Counted from the first letter of the stretch, positions 17,887 through 27,799 are shown. The stretch: 64,000 nt of DNA from Ignavibacteriales bacterium (GCA_016214905.1 JACRMQ010000006.1:726510-790509); one strand, 5' to 3'. Notes: generated by a model from the sequence alone, not told the origin. A program made the numbers and translations.

Positions 17887-20283
17887 ATGACCAAATTGGT
17901 AAGGATTTTACTTCTAAATATTTTCGCTAGCCTGTTTTTTCAGGGTTTGTTATTAGCAGACTGGCCATGCCGGACTGATAGCAGCGTCCCGATTGTTACC
18001 GCCTCAGGAGGTCAATGGAATCTTCGTATTTCCAGCGATGCGAAGAATGGTGCATTTTATGTTTGGCAGGATCGCAGAGGTGGCGGCGATAAATTATATA
18101 TTCAGCGAACAACTCCTTCAGGTAATCCGATTTGGAGTACCGATGGACTTCCTCTCACTTCAACCTCCGGATATCAGTATTATCCTCAAATCCTATCAGA
18201 TGGAAAAGGCAGTGCCTTCATTGTTTGGCAAGACAATCGATCAGGTTACGACTATGATATATTTGTTCAAAAGATTGATGGCAACGGAGTTTCGAACTGG
18301 TCGCCGAACGGTGTGACAGTTTGCAACGCTATCGGACATCAATACAATCCACAGTTAACAACCGACGGATTGGGAGGTGTAATTATCACCTGGCAAGATC
18401 GGCGTAAAGGACAGTTCGATATTTTCGCTCAACGAGTTGATTCACTAGGGCAGACGTCATGGGCGATGAACGGGCAATTAATTTGTAACGATTCAACAAG
18501 TCAAATAAATCCCAAAATCACAAGCGATCACCGGGGCGGTGCATTCATCGCGTGGGAAGATTTCAGATTGGGTAGCGGTTCTTCAGATGTCTATTGTCAA
18601 AGGATTTTCCCTTCAGGACAAAACGCATGGATCGCTAACGGATTACCGCTATGTACTTCACAAAATAATCAGTGGAATATTCAAATGATTCCCGATACTA
18701 TCGGCGGAACGATTGTTGTTTGGCAGGATAGAAGGAATAATACATATGATAATATTTATGGACAAAGAATCGATCCATACGGTAATATAAGATGGCTATC
18801 TGATGGGTTGGCGATTGCACCAGTTGCAGGTAATCAATATTATCCTCAATTAGTTTCCGATTGTCTCGGTGGCGGAGTTGTGGTATGGCAAGACAATAGA
18901 TCGGGAATTGATTACGATATCTATGCCCAAAGATTTTCTAGAGAAGGTAACATGCAATGGGGAGTTTCTGGCATTCCCATATGCAATGCAACAGGGTATC
19001 AGTACAATCCTCAAATCATTTATCAAAATTCTTATTTTATAGTTACCTGGCAAGATAAGCGTGGTGCTAATTTTGACATCTACGCACAAAGATTCAACCA
19101 ACAGGGGCAAATTCTTTGGGGTACGAACGGAAATCCGATTGCTACATCTCCAATGGATCAATTTATACCGCAGTTATCTATCGACAGCATGAATGGTGCA
19201 ATAATTGGTTGGGCTGATTATCACCTCAACAGCGGCTCAACGGATATATTCAGTCACCGGATTGGTGCGAATGGATTACCTGCTGGTGGGTGCTACCGTA
19301 CATTTATCCAGGATAGTTTAAGTGCAAAGTCTAAACGATATATCAACAATTTATCTCGAAAAATACTAGCGATGCCGAATGCCGGCAATATCAGAGACTC
19401 GGTTTTTAAACGAGGTGTGTTCCCATACGGACTTTACGCCGGGGTATCTCGTCTCGATAGCGCAAAAAAATATGGTTGGATAAGATATACAAAATCGTAT
19501 TTCTTAAAGAGAGTTTTACCACAACAAGGCGCGGCGCGGCCCTTCGATTGGATAATTGACAGATTATTTATCGGTGAGAAAAAGAACTTGAGTTCGATGC
19601 GATATAATAATCGTGTTCTAGCTGAATTGATAGCATTAAAACTCAATATCGGTGCGAGCGACGCAGGATTAATACCGGAAGGATTGGGTGATATTGTCTT
19701 TCTCGATACCATTCAAAATAATCCTTTAAACAATCGCAAACTTAGAAATATTGCATCCCTTGTCGATTCAATGTTAACTATGTGGCAATCTTACAAGCAG
19801 GTTAATTATAATTCGGTTGCTACATCGTTGGAAAGAATTAACAGAGCATTTCACGGAGCATTCGATACAGTTTCATCTTCACCTCTAAGGATGAAATCTG
19901 TGAAAGCGTTATTCTCGATTCCATTCCTTCGTCCGAGTGTTGAACCGCCACCCCAGTTGCCAACATTCCAGGCAATAGGCGACGAAGAGGAAATCCCTGA
20001 AAGTTTTAACTTGCTTCAAAATTATCCTAATCCCTTCAATCCATACACCACGATTGAATTTTCTGTTCCCGAACAATCGTACGTATCCCTTACAATTTAC
20101 AACATTCTTGGTCAGCAGGTTGCATCGCTCATGGATCGCGCGTTTTTAGATGAAGAGCAATATAGTCTAGATTTCGATGCTTCAAATCTTTCATCAGGCG
20201 TTTATTTTTATAGATTGATCGCTGAGCCGCTTTCAGGTGCCGATGTTCATCATCTGGTTAAGAAGATGATAGTTCTAAAATAA
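17887..20283 (+). CDS. WQD-repeat propeller protein with module B and T9SS tail
   Basis: This 798-residue protein has an N-terminal signal segment (residues 1-24, ending near LLLADWPC). Residues ~30-460 hold eight ~53-residue repeats of the type VWQDxRxGxxYDIYxQRxDxxGxxxW ... QYxPQ, which should fold as a beta-propeller. Residues ~469-700 are module B, opening YRTFIQDSLSAK, with MPNAGNIRDSVF, SAKKYGWIRYTKS, ARPFDW, FIGEKKN and LIALKLNIGASDAG. The T9SS tail (LQNYPNPFNPYTTIEF ... VKKMIVLK) closes it. Module B aligns clearly with the next gene and more weakly with 1852-3726. No Shine-Dalgarno is obvious. The next gene begins 15 nt downstream, so they are probably co-transcribed. Surface binding is inferred; the ligand is unknown. 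Confidence 0.85.
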   Translation: MTKLVRILLLNIFASLFFQGLLLADWPCRTDSSVPIVTASGGQWNLRISSDAKNGAFYVWQDRRGGGDKLYIQRTTPSGNPIWSTDGLPLTSTSGYQYYPQILSDGKGSAFIVWQDNRSGYDYDIFVQKIDGNGVSNWSPNGVTVCNAIGHQYNPQLTTDGLGGVIITWQDRRKGQFDIFAQRVDSLGQTSWAMNGQLICNDSTSQINPKITSDHRGGAFIAWEDFRLGSGSSDVYCQRIFPSGQNAWIANGLPLCTSQNNQWNIQMIPDTIGGTIVVWQDRRNNTYDNIYGQRIDPYGNIRWLSDGLAIAPVAGNQYYPQLVSDCLGGGVVVWQDNRSGIDYDIYAQRFSREGNMQWGVSGIPICNATGYQYNPQIIYQNSYFIVTWQDKRGANFDIYAQRFNQQGQILWGTNGNPIATSPMDQFIPQLSIDSMNGAIIGWADYHLNSGSTDIFSHRIGANGLPAGGCYRTFIQDSLSAKSKRYINNLSRKILAMPNAGNIRDSVFKRGVFPYGLYAGVSRLDSAKKYGWIRYTKSYFLKRVLPQQGAARPFDWIIDRLFIGEKKNLSSMRYNNRVLAELIALKLNIGASDAGLIPEGLGDIVFLDTIQNNPLNNRKLRNIASLVDSMLTMWQSYKQVNYNSVATSLERINRAFHGAFDTVSSSPLRMKSVKALFSIPFLRPSVEPPPQLPTFQAIGDEEEIPESFNLLQNYPNPFNPYTTIEFSVPEQSYVSLTIYNILGQQVASLMDRAFLDEEQYSLDFDASNLSSGVYFYRLIAEPLSGADVHHLVKKMIVLK

Positions 20284-20298
20284 CCTTTCAGAAAGGGG

Positions 20299-22635
20299 AT
20301 GAACACCCATATGAAACAATTACAAGTTGAGCGATACCTCATCTTTTTGTTTCTATTTTCTGCACTTTCGTTCGCTCAAGACACCCGACAGTGGGTTTCG
20401 CATTTATCAGGTTCTTTAAAAAATTCACCTGCCAGTGGATCGGCACTAGTTGTTGATAAAACCGGGAGACTAATAGTAACCGGTTGGGCGACTAATAAAT
20501 CTACCGGTGTGGATATTGTTACCGTAATTTATTCATCCGATGGCGAGGAGTTGAAACGGACCCTGGTAGAAAATTCCGGTATCGATAAACCTGTCGCAAT
20601 CGCAGTTGATACTGGTAGAAATATATATGTCACCGGATATACTACCTCAGGAGGAGGTGGTTTTGATTTTCTTACAGTTAAATATGACAGCAATCTTCAA
20701 CAGCTTTGGTCGATTCTTTATAACGGAACTGATAACAAAGATGATCAACCAACGGCAATTGCCGTTAACGATTCTCTGAATGTCTTTGTTAGTGGATGGA
20801 GCAAAGGCGTCGGGTCGGGGGTAGATTATGTAACGATAAAATATGATCGTTCAGGTATTGAAAAATGGGTCAAACGGTATAATGGTCCTGCAAGCAGCAC
20901 CGATAGCGCGCTCGGTATGGTATTATATAGAAATACAGATTTATTTGTGACAGGAACAAGTGTCGATTCCGGGTACGATTATTTTACAATTAAATATAAT
21001 CCGGCAACCGGAGATTCTATCTGGTCTGCTCGCTACAATGGATATCTTCTAGGTAATGATATTCCCCGTGGAATTGTTAGAAACACAAATAACGAAGTGT
21101 TTATTAGTGGATCGAGTATGAATGCTTCAGGAAATAATGATTATGTAACTATCGGTTATACTTCAAGCGGTACCGTGAAATGGATAAGCCGATATAACGG
21201 TCCTACCAATACTCATGATGAAGCATATGCAATCGGTTTATCCGGTACGAATCGTATTTATGTAACAGGGAAAAGTATTCAAACCGGGTCTTTCAATGAT
21301 ATTGTAACCGTATGTTATGCGCAATCGGATGGCGACTCAAATTGGGTCCGATCTTATAATGGGACAGCGGGTGATGAAGACATCGGAGTGGGGATAACCG
21401 GAACCACCAATCCTTACATAATAGGTGCAAGTATGGGAACCGGTGTTGGTAAAGATTTTGTACTCATCCAACACAACGGTAATAATGGCAATCTGAATTA
21501 TTCCGCAAGGTATAACGGTTATACCAATAGCGACGACACACCTGTTGCAGTGCTTTCATCGTCCGGTGCTGTTTATGTTACAGGTCAATCGAAAAAATTA
21601 AAGGGTTCTGAATTTTTAACGATAAAGTATGTCGATAGCGATGTTGTAAAGTACCGCTCATTTGTTCAGGAAAGTCTGACTCTAAAAGCTATCAGTATCA
21701 AACTTACTCAAAAACCAAATATGGGTAATGTTTGTGAAGAGGCGATGAGGTTGGCTTATCCAAAAATCAAAAAAGGATACATCGGGTATCCGGGTGGAAT
21801 GGTAATTGGAAGTCAAAACCCCGACTCTGCAACTTCGTATGGTTGGATGAGATTTGATAAGGGAAAGAGTGTATCGAGCTATTTACCGGATACAGGTTCA
21901 CCAAGGTGGTTCGATTTTTATTCATCCGCACCTTTTGTAGGTGAAAAGAAAAATCCTAAACGAGATAAACACAACAACCATCTTGCCGGAGAATTGATTG
22001 CGTTGAAAATCAGCATTGCAGCGAGTGATGCCGGTATAACAGCACCTACATTCGGTGATATTAGGTTTGATGATGGAAATCCGCTCAATCCGTATCGGAA
22101 TAAAACACTTCGACAAATTGCTGCCACTGCCGATAATTATCTGACATACGGTAAGAATTATTCTACCGTCGATTGGCTACTACTCGATAATATATTGTCG
22201 TCGGTTAACCACGCGTTTTTTGATACACTTAAAATAGTTTCACGTGATCCGTTGGTCGTTACCGGGGTAAATCCAATTGACAGTGTATGGTTTTTAAAAC
22301 CGGCAATCGCGCCGCCCATTGAACCATTGGCGTTTGACATAAATGGCATCGAGCTATCACCCGATAAATTCCAGTTACACCAAAATTACCCGAATCCTTT
22401 CAATCCGAGTACCACGATCTCTTTTGATTTACCAGAACAATCGTTGGTGACATTGAAAGTGTACGATATACTTGGAAAAGAAGTAACGACGTTATTCGAA
22501 AATGAAGAATGCGATGAAGGTACAACCGAAATCATTTTTGATGCCAGTTCATTAGCATCGGGTATCTATTTCTATCGTTTATACACTGACAATGCTCAAT
22601 ATCATCAATTGCAAAAGATGATTTTGCTGAAATAA
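20299..22635 (+). CDS. SBBP-type propeller protein with module B and T9SS tail
   Basis: This protein is up to 778 residues long. AAAGGGG lies almost against ATG 20299, so the ATG at 20311 (MKQLQVERYLIFLFLFSALSFAQ) is an equally good start. Residues ~30-450 contain seven or eight repeats of the form GxDYVTIKYDxxGxxxWxxRYNG ... YVTG, matching SBBP beta-propeller repeats. Residues ~452-690 are module B (YRSFVQESLTLK, KPNMGNVCEEAM, SATSYGWMRFDKG, FVGEKKN, LIALKISIAASDAG, DIRFDD). The T9SS tail is canonical (HQNYPNPFNPSTTISF ... QKMILLK). The protein is a domain-swapped relative of the 17887 gene: different propeller, same module B. An intrinsic terminator follows at 22662. Confidence 0.86.
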   Translation: MNTHMKQLQVERYLIFLFLFSALSFAQDTRQWVSHLSGSLKNSPASGSALVVDKTGRLIVTGWATNKSTGVDIVTVIYSSDGEELKRTLVENSGIDKPVAIAVDTGRNIYVTGYTTSGGGGFDFLTVKYDSNLQQLWSILYNGTDNKDDQPTAIAVNDSLNVFVSGWSKGVGSGVDYVTIKYDRSGIEKWVKRYNGPASSTDSALGMVLYRNTDLFVTGTSVDSGYDYFTIKYNPATGDSIWSARYNGYLLGNDIPRGIVRNTNNEVFISGSSMNASGNNDYVTIGYTSSGTVKWISRYNGPTNTHDEAYAIGLSGTNRIYVTGKSIQTGSFNDIVTVCYAQSDGDSNWVRSYNGTAGDEDIGVGITGTTNPYIIGASMGTGVGKDFVLIQHNGNNGNLNYSARYNGYTNSDDTPVAVLSSSGAVYVTGQSKKLKGSEFLTIKYVDSDVVKYRSFVQESLTLKAISIKLTQKPNMGNVCEEAMRLAYPKIKKGYIGYPGGMVIGSQNPDSATSYGWMRFDKGKSVSSYLPDTGSPRWFDFYSSAPFVGEKKNPKRDKHNNHLAGELIALKISIAASDAGITAPTFGDIRFDDGNPLNPYRNKTLRQIAATADNYLTYGKNYSTVDWLLLDNILSSVNHAFFDTLKIVSRDPLVVTGVNPIDSVWFLKPAIAPPIEPLAFDINGIELSPDKFQLHQNYPNPFNPSTTISFDLPEQSLVTLKVYDILGKEVTTLFENEECDEGTTEIIFDASSLASGIYFYRLYTDNAQYHQLQKMILLK

Positions 22636-22661
22636 TAAAAAAATAATGATGATGATCGTTC

Positions 22662-22692
22662 AAAACCCACTTGTCATCGAGTGGGTTTTTTT
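22662..22692 (+). terminator. Intrinsic terminator
   Basis: AAAACCCACT (22662-22671), 8-nt loop, AGTGGGTTTT (22680-22689), then a run of T. It ends the propeller gene pair. Confidence 0.88.
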
Positions 22693-22755
22693 ATTTATAT
22701 TTTTGTTTTTCAACTGTAATTTTCATAATTTCTCAGGAACAATTTTGGATGTAAT

Positions 22756-23070
22756 ATGGATCAAATAACAAAAGACGACCTGCTTCTCACTCAGCTCATT
22801 CTAATGTTTCAGACGGCTGCGCTTCAGCATATGGGAAAATTAAAAAATCCTTTAACCGATAAAATAGATCAAGACCTGCCCCAAGCACAGATCTCGATCG
22901 ATTTGCTTGATATGCTTCATAACAAAATGAAGAACAATCTATCAAAAGAAGAAGAGAAAATGTTTACCGGAGTTTTGCAGGAACTAAAGCTTAACTACGT
23001 TGATGAAGTGAACAAATCTCAAAAAACTTCAACAGCATCACCCGAAGCATCTCAACCGGAACAACAATGA
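22756..23070 (+). CDS. DUF1844 family protein
   Basis: This 104-residue protein has the DUF1844 pattern: LILMFQTAALQHMGK, then AQISIDLLDMLHNKMKNNLS, EEEKMFTGVLQELKLNYV and a Gln/Pro-rich tail. The family is small, probably helical and of unknown function. Its stop overlaps the nadK start by 4 nt (ATGA at 23067), which implies translational coupling, and the arrangement opens a housekeeping gene run. Confidence 0.85.
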   Translation: MDQITKDDLLLTQLILMFQTAALQHMGKLKNPLTDKIDQDLPQAQISIDLLDMLHNKMKNNLSKEEEKMFTGVLQELKLNYVDEVNKSQKTSTASPEASQPEQQ

Positions 23071-23954
23071 AATTCGGCATATTCGGAAACACAAGAAAAG
23101 CTGCGATCATCGAGGTAACAGAAAATCTTGTAAGTTACCTTACGATGGAAAAAATTCCATTCGTCGTACACCAGAAATTAGGAACATGGTTTAACCAATC
23201 GGGTGCCGGTTTGACGATTGATGAATCTATAATGGTGCCTGAATCGGAGATCAGCGAGAAATGCGATATGCTCATAGCTCTTGGTGGTGATGGTACTATG
23301 CTATCGGCGGCGCGAATGGTGCGCCAGCGCGGATTACCCATATTAGGTGTTAATCTCGGGAAACTTGGTTTCCTTGCTGAAGTTTCTATAGATGATATGA
23401 ACGATTGCATTGATGAGATAGCACGAGGTCAGTATTTCATCGAAGAGCGGTTGGCATTGCAAGGCGCTACATCCACAGATCAGGAGTTGTTTTTCGCTCT
23501 TAATGATATCGTGTTGGATCGCGGTTCTTCCCCACGCGTTATCGAGATAGAAACTATTGTTGATGGTGATTACCTCGCGACTTACGTTGCCGATGGTATA
23601 ATTGTGAGCACACCAACCGGCTCAACAGCATATTCGTTGGCAACGGGTGGACCGATTGTTGTCCCCGGTAGTGCGGTTTTGGCAATCAGTCCAATTTCAC
23701 CTCACACGCTTTCTGCCCGTCCGGTAATCATCCCCGATCACAGCGAAATCATTATTAAGATTCCTGCCGGTAATCAACCGATTCACTTAACAATCGATGG
23801 TCAGGAAGAATATTTTTATAATACACCCGCCGAATTCAGGATCAAAAAATCTCCTCTGAGAGTGAAACTTGTTAAACGAAGGGAGCATACATATTTTGAT
23901 CTGCTTAGAACAAAGCTCAACTGGGTAAAAGATGTCCGGAAAGAAACAAAGTGA
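23067..23954 (+). CDS. nadK: NAD kinase
   Basis: This 295-residue protein should phosphorylate NAD to NADP with ATP or polyphosphate in the cytoplasm. The diagnostic GGDGTML lies at residues ~73-79, followed by LPILGVNLGKLGFLAEV and, further on, TPTGSTAYSLATGGPIV, all conserved in bacterial NadK. Length fits the family. ATGA overlap with the DUF1844 gene upstream; its TGA is immediately followed by the ATG of radA. Confidence 0.96.
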   Translation: MKFGIFGNTRKAAIIEVTENLVSYLTMEKIPFVVHQKLGTWFNQSGAGLTIDESIMVPESEISEKCDMLIALGGDGTMLSAARMVRQRGLPILGVNLGKLGFLAEVSIDDMNDCIDEIARGQYFIEERLALQGATSTDQELFFALNDIVLDRGSSPRVIEIETIVDGDYLATYVADGIIVSTPTGSTAYSLATGGPIVVPGSAVLAISPISPHTLSARPVIIPDHSEIIIKIPAGNQPIHLTIDGQEEYFYNTPAEFRIKKSPLRVKLVKRREHTYFDLLRTKLNWVKDVRKETK

Positions 23955-25307
23955 ATGGCAAAAATAATTTCGAAATATATTTGCCAGAGTTGCGGATATG
24001 AATCACCCCGCTGGACCGGTAAATGTCCGAACTGCAGCGGTTGGAATACTTTTGTTGAAGAGCTCGCTCAACGAGGCGCAACACGCAAAACAGCTTCCTC
24101 ATCTAATGTCAAAGGAACTCCTCTTACGGAAATCGATACACAGGATGATTCCCGCACACGAACTAATATTGTTGAACTGGACAGGGTTCTGGGAGGAGGA
24201 ATCGTGGATGGTTCTGTTATGCTGATCGGAGGAGATCCCGGAATAGGTAAATCGACTTTGATGATGCAAATTGCCGCCCACCTTACGAATAAGATAGTTC
24301 TATATATATCCGGTGAAGAATCTGCACGGCAAATAAAATTACGCGCCGATAGATTGAAATTTCCAAAGAGCGATTCTTTTCTTGTACTCGCTGAAACCAA
24401 CCTGGACCTCATTCAAGAAGTAATCGAAAGAACACCACCTGATATTATTATTGTCGATTCAATTCAGACGATGTTCAAACCTCAGTTGGAAAGTTCGGCG
24501 GGAAGTGTCGGGCAGGTTCGTGAGAGCGCGGCGTTATTTACCCGGATCGCGAAAGAGAAATCGATCCCGGTTTTTCTGATCGGCCATGTCACTAAAGACG
24601 GTATGATAGCCGGACCGAAAGTTATCGAGCATATGGTTGATACGGTTCTGCAATTTGAAGGGGAACGGCATTATGCTTACAGGATTCTGCGCGTGATGAA
24701 AAACCGTTTCGGATCGACAAATGAAATCGGTGTCTTCGAGATGAGGGTAAACGGATTGGAAGAAGTTAAAAATCCTTCCGAGGTATTTCTATCTGAACGA
24801 TCGTTCGGTACTTCAGGTTCAGCAGTTGTAGCGAGTATTGAAGGTACCCGCCCGATACTTATAGAAGTTCAGGCGCTTGTAAGCACAACAAATTATGGCA
24901 CCCCGCAAAGGAATTCAACCGGAGTCGACCTGCGACGATTAAATTTATTACTCGCCGTTTTGGAAAAACGTCTTGGTATGCACCTCGGTCAACAAGATGT
25001 TTTTGTCAACATCGCAGGTGGAATCTCAATCGATGAACCCGCAGTCGATTTAGGTATAGCCGCGTCCATAATTTCGAGCTTTCGGGATGTACCGGTTGAT
25101 AATCAGGCGGTATCTGTCGGCGAAATAGGCCTCGGAGGTGAAGTTAGAACTGTGAGCCATATCGAAAAGCGAGTTCAGGAAGCGACCAAACTCGGATTTC
25201 AAAGAATTATCATACCGAAGAACAACATGAAAGAATTCAGTAACTCGAATGGCATCGAGATCATTGGTGTGGAAAGAATCGATGACGCAATGAAACTGCT
25301 CCTTTAG
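23955..25307 (+). CDS. radA: DNA repair protein RadA
   Basis: This 450-residue protein is the bacterial RadA/Sms branch-migration ATPase. It has an N-terminal C4 zinc finger (C10, C13, C24, C27), a Walker A motif GGDPGIGKST near residue 92, the RadA-specific KNRFG at about 249-253, and a C-terminal Lon-protease-like domain (VNIAGGISIDEPAVDLGIA). It acts in processing recombination intermediates. It starts on the base after the nadK stop and is followed 16 nt later by rdgB, so the four genes from 22756 to 25920 look like one transcript. Confidence 0.96.
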   Translation: MAKIISKYICQSCGYESPRWTGKCPNCSGWNTFVEELAQRGATRKTASSSNVKGTPLTEIDTQDDSRTRTNIVELDRVLGGGIVDGSVMLIGGDPGIGKSTLMMQIAAHLTNKIVLYISGEESARQIKLRADRLKFPKSDSFLVLAETNLDLIQEVIERTPPDIIIVDSIQTMFKPQLESSAGSVGQVRESAALFTRIAKEKSIPVFLIGHVTKDGMIAGPKVIEHMVDTVLQFEGERHYAYRILRVMKNRFGSTNEIGVFEMRVNGLEEVKNPSEVFLSERSFGTSGSAVVASIEGTRPILIEVQALVSTTNYGTPQRNSTGVDLRRLNLLLAVLEKRLGMHLGQQDVFVNIAGGISIDEPAVDLGIAASIISSFRDVPVDNQAVSVGEIGLGGEVRTVSHIEKRVQEATKLGFQRIIIPKNNMKEFSNSNGIEIIGVERIDDAMKLLL

Positions 25308-25323
25308 CTCAGGATGAATATTA

Positions 25324-25920
25324 ATGAAAAATATTATTTTTGCTTCAAATAATCCGGGAAAAGTAAAAGAGGTTAAAAGTCTGATCGCCGGTATCCCGAT
25401 TAATATCGAAAGTCTGATAGGAAGAAACGATCTTCCTGCAATTATTGAGGATGGAAACACACTTGAAGAAAACGCGTTGAAGAAAGCACGGATAATTTAT
25501 GATTCCACAAAATCTCCTACCATTTCCGACGATACAGGTTTAGAAGTATATCATCTTAATATGATGCCGGGAGTTATCTCGGCACGCTATGCAGGTGAGA
25601 ATGTCACTTATTCCGATAACAATCAAAAGCTGCTCAAGGAGATGGAAGGTGTTCCGGATGAAGAGCGTGGTGCTCAATTTCGTTGCGTTGCTGTCTTTAC
25701 AGATGGAAAAATTGAAAGATCATTTGAAGGAATTTGCAAGGGTAAAATTATACACGATTTACGAGGAACAGAAGGATTCGGGTACGATCCGATATTTGTC
25801 CCTGACGGTTATCGAAAGACGTATGCTGAATTAACTCTTACGGAAAAGAATAAAATCAGCCACAGGGCTGTCGCATTCCAAAAATTGATAAAATTTCTCA
25901 TCGAGTATTATAATCTTTAA
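25324..25920 (+). CDS. rdgB: XTP/dITP diphosphatase (RdgB/HAM1)
   Basis: This 198-residue protein hydrolyses non-canonical purine NTPs (ITP, dITP, XTP) to monophosphates and pyrophosphate, keeping them out of nucleic acids. Family motifs: FASNNPGK at residues 6-13, SDDTGLEV near 69, PGVISARYAG, GFGYDPIF and SHRAVAFQK. Length is standard. AGGAT at 25312 serves as the ribosome site. Confidence 0.95.
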   Translation: MKNIIFASNNPGKVKEVKSLIAGIPINIESLIGRNDLPAIIEDGNTLEENALKKARIIYDSTKSPTISDDTGLEVYHLNMMPGVISARYAGENVTYSDNNQKLLKEMEGVPDEERGAQFRCVAVFTDGKIERSFEGICKGKIIHDLRGTEGFGYDPIFVPDGYRKTYAELTLTEKNKISHRAVAFQKLIKFLIEYYNL

Positions 25921-26045
25921 TGATATTTTGTAGGGTATCGACAAAATATACATCATCTCACCCAATTCGTAATTATTATGATTATCGAGAAATTTCTTGA
26001 AAATCGTCTGTAGTATGATTATCTTATACAAAATTAATTTTACAG

Positions 26046-26885
26046 ATGATAGAGTTACCGTTTATTAAAAACCGTCCCCGCTTTCTATGGAAATATGAAG
26101 CGAACGGTGTATTCTGGAAAATCATTCCCGCAGATGATCAGTACCTGGTTCTCGAAGACAGGAACAAGGATTCAAAAATTGTAGAATATGTTGTTCTCGA
26201 TTATCTGACCGGAAAGGAATGTTGGAGAAAATCATTCCATGAAATATGGTGGATTGGTATCGAGATTGTTTACTATGGTGCTATCATATTTCACGGATAT
26301 GCTTCACCCGAACTGCCGGAACATAAAGGTGTTCAGGTTGTTGACCTGAAGACGGGGAAAGTACTCTGGTCAGATATTAATCTCAAATATCTTTTTTGTT
26401 ATTCCGGAAAACTCGTTGCGGAACAACGATCAAATTTCAATATCGGGTATGTCGAATGTGAGATGCAAAATTGTGATATCATTGCCAGGCATGATGAATG
26501 TTCGGTCAGATCGTTACAGCAGAAATCAATAATACCTGTGCCTAAATCTGTTGTCTATCCCGAATCGAACGATCTCAATCCGCTTGAATCAACAAAAGAG
26601 ATTATTATGCTGAAAAAGAAAATATCAGGATTCAATTTAACTGAATATATCGAAGTAGATAAGATGATGGTTATTGCTGGTTATTATCTGTCGTCTGATA
26701 TCGACAATCGATCGACATTTAATCAGGATATAATCATTATCAACAAAGATAAAAACAAAATAATATACCAGGATACAGTAATACGATCTGCAAATTATCC
26801 TGTGCGAGGAATATTTCTCCTGATCGAAAATATTATTCTGTATTTGAAAGATCACAAAATCTTAAATGCCCTGGAAATTAAATAA
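26046..26885 (+). CDS. DUF4905-like hypothetical protein
   Basis: This 279-residue protein has no signal peptide or membrane segment. It reads as short beta-strand repeats with conserved Trp/Tyr (FLWKYEANGVFWKIIPADD, VVLDYLTGKECWRKSF, VVDLKTGKVLWSD), like a PQQ/WD-type propeller fragment. The pattern recalls DUF4905, a family of Bacteroidetes-type genomes with unknown function; that assignment is from memory and tentative. The ATG is preceded by AT-rich sequence without a strong ribosome site. The following PhzF gene begins 8 nt after the stop. Confidence 0.72.
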   Translation: MIELPFIKNRPRFLWKYEANGVFWKIIPADDQYLVLEDRNKDSKIVEYVVLDYLTGKECWRKSFHEIWWIGIEIVYYGAIIFHGYASPELPEHKGVQVVDLKTGKVLWSDINLKYLFCYSGKLVAEQRSNFNIGYVECEMQNCDIIARHDECSVRSLQQKSIIPVPKSVVYPESNDLNPLESTKEIIMLKKKISGFNLTEYIEVDKMMVIAGYYLSSDIDNRSTFNQDIIIINKDKNKIIYQDTVIRSANYPVRGIFLLIENIILYLKDHKILNALEIK

Positions 26886-26893
26886 GAACAACC

Positions 26894-27799
26894 ATGCGAA
26901 AAATTAAAGTTAAAACAGTAGATGCGTTCACTTTAACACCCAACACCGGAAATCCGGCGGGCGTTGTATTGGATGCATCTGACCTGAGCGACATGATGAT
27001 GCAAAAAATTGCACGCGAAATAAATTTGTCTGAAACCGCATTTGTATGCAAACCAAAAAAAGCGGATACGGATGTTCATTTGCGGTGGTTTACGCCGACT
27101 ACTGAGGTTAATTTATGCGGACACGCAACCGTTGCTGCTTTCCATGCACTGGCTCAAGATGGTTTACTGGGAATGAAAGATGCTGGAGAATATAATTTTA
27201 AGATCGAAACAGCATCAGGTATTCTGCCAGTTGAGGTTGTCAAAGAAACGGGACGGATCACCGTTTGGTTCGGATTGAAACACCCGGTGATTGATCAAGG
27301 TGTGCAGCCGAAGGTTGAATTGATACGCGTCCTCGATATAAACCCGGGTGAATTCGAAAACCGTGCGGCAGATGTTTGCGATAAAAATCTGTTTGTTCAA
27401 GTTAAACGCCTCCATACTCTTTTTACAATGAAACCGAACTTCACAACGATGTCATATTTTCTTGCATCACGGAATCTGGAGGGATTGTGCGTCTATGCAA
27501 CTGAAACGGTTGACCGTGATTCTAAAGTACATTCGCGCTTCTTCGCTCCGACGATAGGAATCAATGAAGATCCTGTTACAGGTTCTGCGCACGGACCTTT
27601 AGCATTCTTGCTTTATGAAAATGGTTACTTAAAACATGCTGAAAATTTTTATGAATTTCAGGGAGAACAGGGTGACGTTATAGGCAGGAAAGGTAGAGTG
27701 AGAGTGCAGATAGAACTCAGATCTAAGAAAATTACTTCCGTGAGGATCGGCGGTAATGCGATCACCGTTATGGATGGTGAGATGCAAATACATGAATGA
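26894..27799 (+). CDS. PhzF-family isomerase/epimerase
   Basis: This 301-residue protein is a member of the PhzF fold, related to diaminopimelate epimerase. Visible hallmarks: VDAFTLTPNTGNPAGVVL at the N-terminus, the catalytic Glu in LSETAF (E47), RWFTPTTEVNLCGHATVAA and DPVTGSAHGPLA. Most family members outside phenazine clusters have unknown substrates. No phenazine genes are nearby, so a general isomerase role is all that can be claimed. Confidence 0.9.
   Translation: MRKIKVKTVDAFTLTPNTGNPAGVVLDASDLSDMMMQKIAREINLSETAFVCKPKKADTDVHLRWFTPTTEVNLCGHATVAAFHALAQDGLLGMKDAGEYNFKIETASGILPVEVVKETGRITVWFGLKHPVIDQGVQPKVELIRVLDINPGEFENRAADVCDKNLFVQVKRLHTLFTMKPNFTTMSYFLASRNLEGLCVYATETVDRDSKVHSRFFAPTIGINEDPVTGSAHGPLAFLLYENGYLKHAENFYEFQGEQGDVIGRKGRVRVQIELRSKKITSVRIGGNAITVMDGEMQIHE

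Noticed and set aside
26894-27799. Phenazine biosynthesis
   Set aside because: PhzF homologues are widespread isomerases; no other phz genes are nearby.
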